DNA of 64,000 bases from Nocardia sp. XZ_19_385 (GTDB lineage Bacteria; Actinomycetota; Actinomycetes; Mycobacteriales; Mycobacteriaceae): the NCBI RefSeq assembly GCF_015355755.1, contig NZ_JACVEE010000001.1:2542001-2606000 (forward strand), written 5' to 3'. The notes beneath the pieces were generated by a model. The model was given only the letters and a program-made list of their open reading frames with translations. It was not told the origin of the DNA and did no database searches. Shown one piece after another: positions 63,118 through 64,000 of this stretch (positions are counted from its first letter, which is position 1; each line of letters starts with the position of its first letter). A program made the translations under genes and the position numbers.

Positions 63118-64000
63118 ATGAGCGAGCCGAGCCCGTATGTGGAATTCGATCGGAAGCAGTGGCGAACACTGCGCAAATCGACTCCCCTGGTGCTCACCGA
63201 GGAAGAACTGATCGGCCTGCGGGGCCTGGGCGAGCAGATCGACCTCGAAGAGGTCGCGGAGGTCTACCTCCCGCTCGCTCGTCTCATCCACCTCCAGGTG
63301 GCCGCGCGTCAGCGGTTGTTCGCGGCGACCGCCACCTTCCTCGGGGAAAAGCACCCGGATCAGCAGGTGCCGTTCGTGATCGGCGTCGCGGGCAGTGTCG
63401 CCGTCGGTAAGTCGACCACCGCGCGTGTGCTGCAGGCGCTACTCGCCCGCTGGGACCACCATCCCCGCGTGGATCTCATCACCACCGACGGATTCCTGTA
63501 TCCCACAGCGGAATTGACCCGGCGCGGCATCATGCACCGCAAGGGTTTCCCGGAGAGCTACGACCGCCGCAAGCTGCTGCGCTTCGTCACCGAGGTGAAA
63601 TCCGGGGCCGCCGAGGTGTGCGCGCCGATGTACTCGCACATCTCCTATGACATCGTGCCTGGCAAGCAGCACTGTGTGCACCAGCCCGACATCCTCATCG
63701 TCGAGGGGCTCAACGTGCTGCAGACCGGTCCGCGCCTGATGGTGTCGGACCTGTTCGATTTCTCCATCTATGTCGACGCCCGCATCGAGGACATCGAGAA
63801 CTGGTACATCCAGCGGTTTCTCGCGCTCCGCGAAACCGGATTCGCCGACCCCAAGGCGCACTTCCACCACTACTCGAACTTCACCGACGAGCAGGCGACC
63901 GCCGCGGCGAAGGAGATCTGGAACTCCACCAACCGGCCCAACCTGGTGGAGAACATCCTGCCGACCCGCCCCCGCGCCACCCTCGTGCTCCGCAAGGACG
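63118..64000 (+). CDS. coaA: Pantothenate kinase, C-terminus cut by window edge
   Basis: 294 of about 310 residues. First committed step of coenzyme A synthesis. Walker [13 protein letters not shown] (about 92-103), [16 protein letters not shown] and the helix [13 protein letters not shown] typical of type I (bacterial) PanK. ATG 63118 is chosen because a -10 element directly precedes it. Corresponds to Rv1092c, closing the core block. Confidence 0.95.
   Translation, partial: MSEPSPYVEFDRKQWRTLRKSTPLVLTEEELIGLRGLGEQIDLEEVAEVYLPLARLIHLQVAARQRLFAATATFLGEKHPDQQVPFVIGVAGSVAVGKSTTARVLQALLARWDHHPRVDLITTDGFLYPTAELTRRGIMHRKGFPESYDRRKLLRFVTEVKSGAAEVCAPMYSHISYDIVPGKQHCVHQPDILIVEGLNVLQTGPRLMVSDLFDFSIYVDARIEDIENWYIQRFLALRETGFADPKAHFHHYSNFTDEQATAAAKEIWNSTNRPNLVENILPTRPRATLVLRKD

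Overview
The window is chromosomal DNA of a high-GC, mycolic-acid-containing actinobacterium, most likely Nocardia. Supporting signs are an antigen-85-like mycolyltransferase, an LGFP-repeat lipoprotein, F420/deazaflavin-type enzymes, a 3-ketosteroid dehydrogenase, a lipid-droplet protein, a PPE-like/EspG pair and many TetR regulators. The housekeeping genes follow the order of the Mycobacterium tuberculosis Rv1092c-Rv1112 region as I remember it: coaA, glyA, desA2, phoH2, fum, glpX, a DUF4245 protein, xseB/xseA, a lipid-droplet protein, ispH, a small membrane protein and ychF. All family names are from reading the proteins; no database was searched. I saw no insertion sequence, prophage, CRISPR array, rRNA or tRNA gene.

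Positions 1-20.5 kb are accessory. They hold a partial MFS exporter with a divergent MarR regulator, small membrane and antitoxin-like proteins, kstD with a TetR gene, a Ser/Thr kinase facing a CsbD protein across a 40-bp perfect palindrome, the mycolyltransferase, a Ddn-like protein, a Baeyer-Villiger-type monooxygenase, an LLM/F420 oxidoreductase, a PucR regulator followed by a secreted lipase, a decayed PucR/lipase pair, a second lipase, a DinB-like protein, and a TetR/SDR/quinone-oxidoreductase cassette. ychF (20.6-21.7 kb) is the first core gene.

Positions 21.7-39.7 kb look like accessory DNA between ychF and the next core gene. They hold a TetR gene that has lost its DNA-binding domain beside a 5'-truncated NAD(P)-binding gene, a medium-chain dehydrogenase, an AraC-VOC pair, a three-gene sugar ABC importer with no ATPase gene, cstA with its small YbdD/YjiX partner, a DNA-alkylation repair operon (Ada/AlkA fusion plus ogt), sbcD-sbcC and rmuC.

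Positions 39.7-64 kb are the conserved core block, interrupted by accessory genes. The core genes are the DUF6542-like protein, ispH, lipid-droplet protein, xseA-xseB, DUF4245, glpX, fumC, desA2, phoH2, glyA (with an apparent ZTP riboswitch leader) and coaA (cut by the window end). Interspersed are small secreted proteins, a phosphotransferase carrying an in-frame 21-bp minisatellite, an epoxide-hydrolase-like gene, a TetR/flavin monooxygenase pair, the PPE-like/EspG pair, a TetR/thioesterase pair with duplicated operators, and two very short genes encoding 19- and 36-residue peptides. The short peptides, the orphan type VII pair and the gene remnants are the least explained parts.
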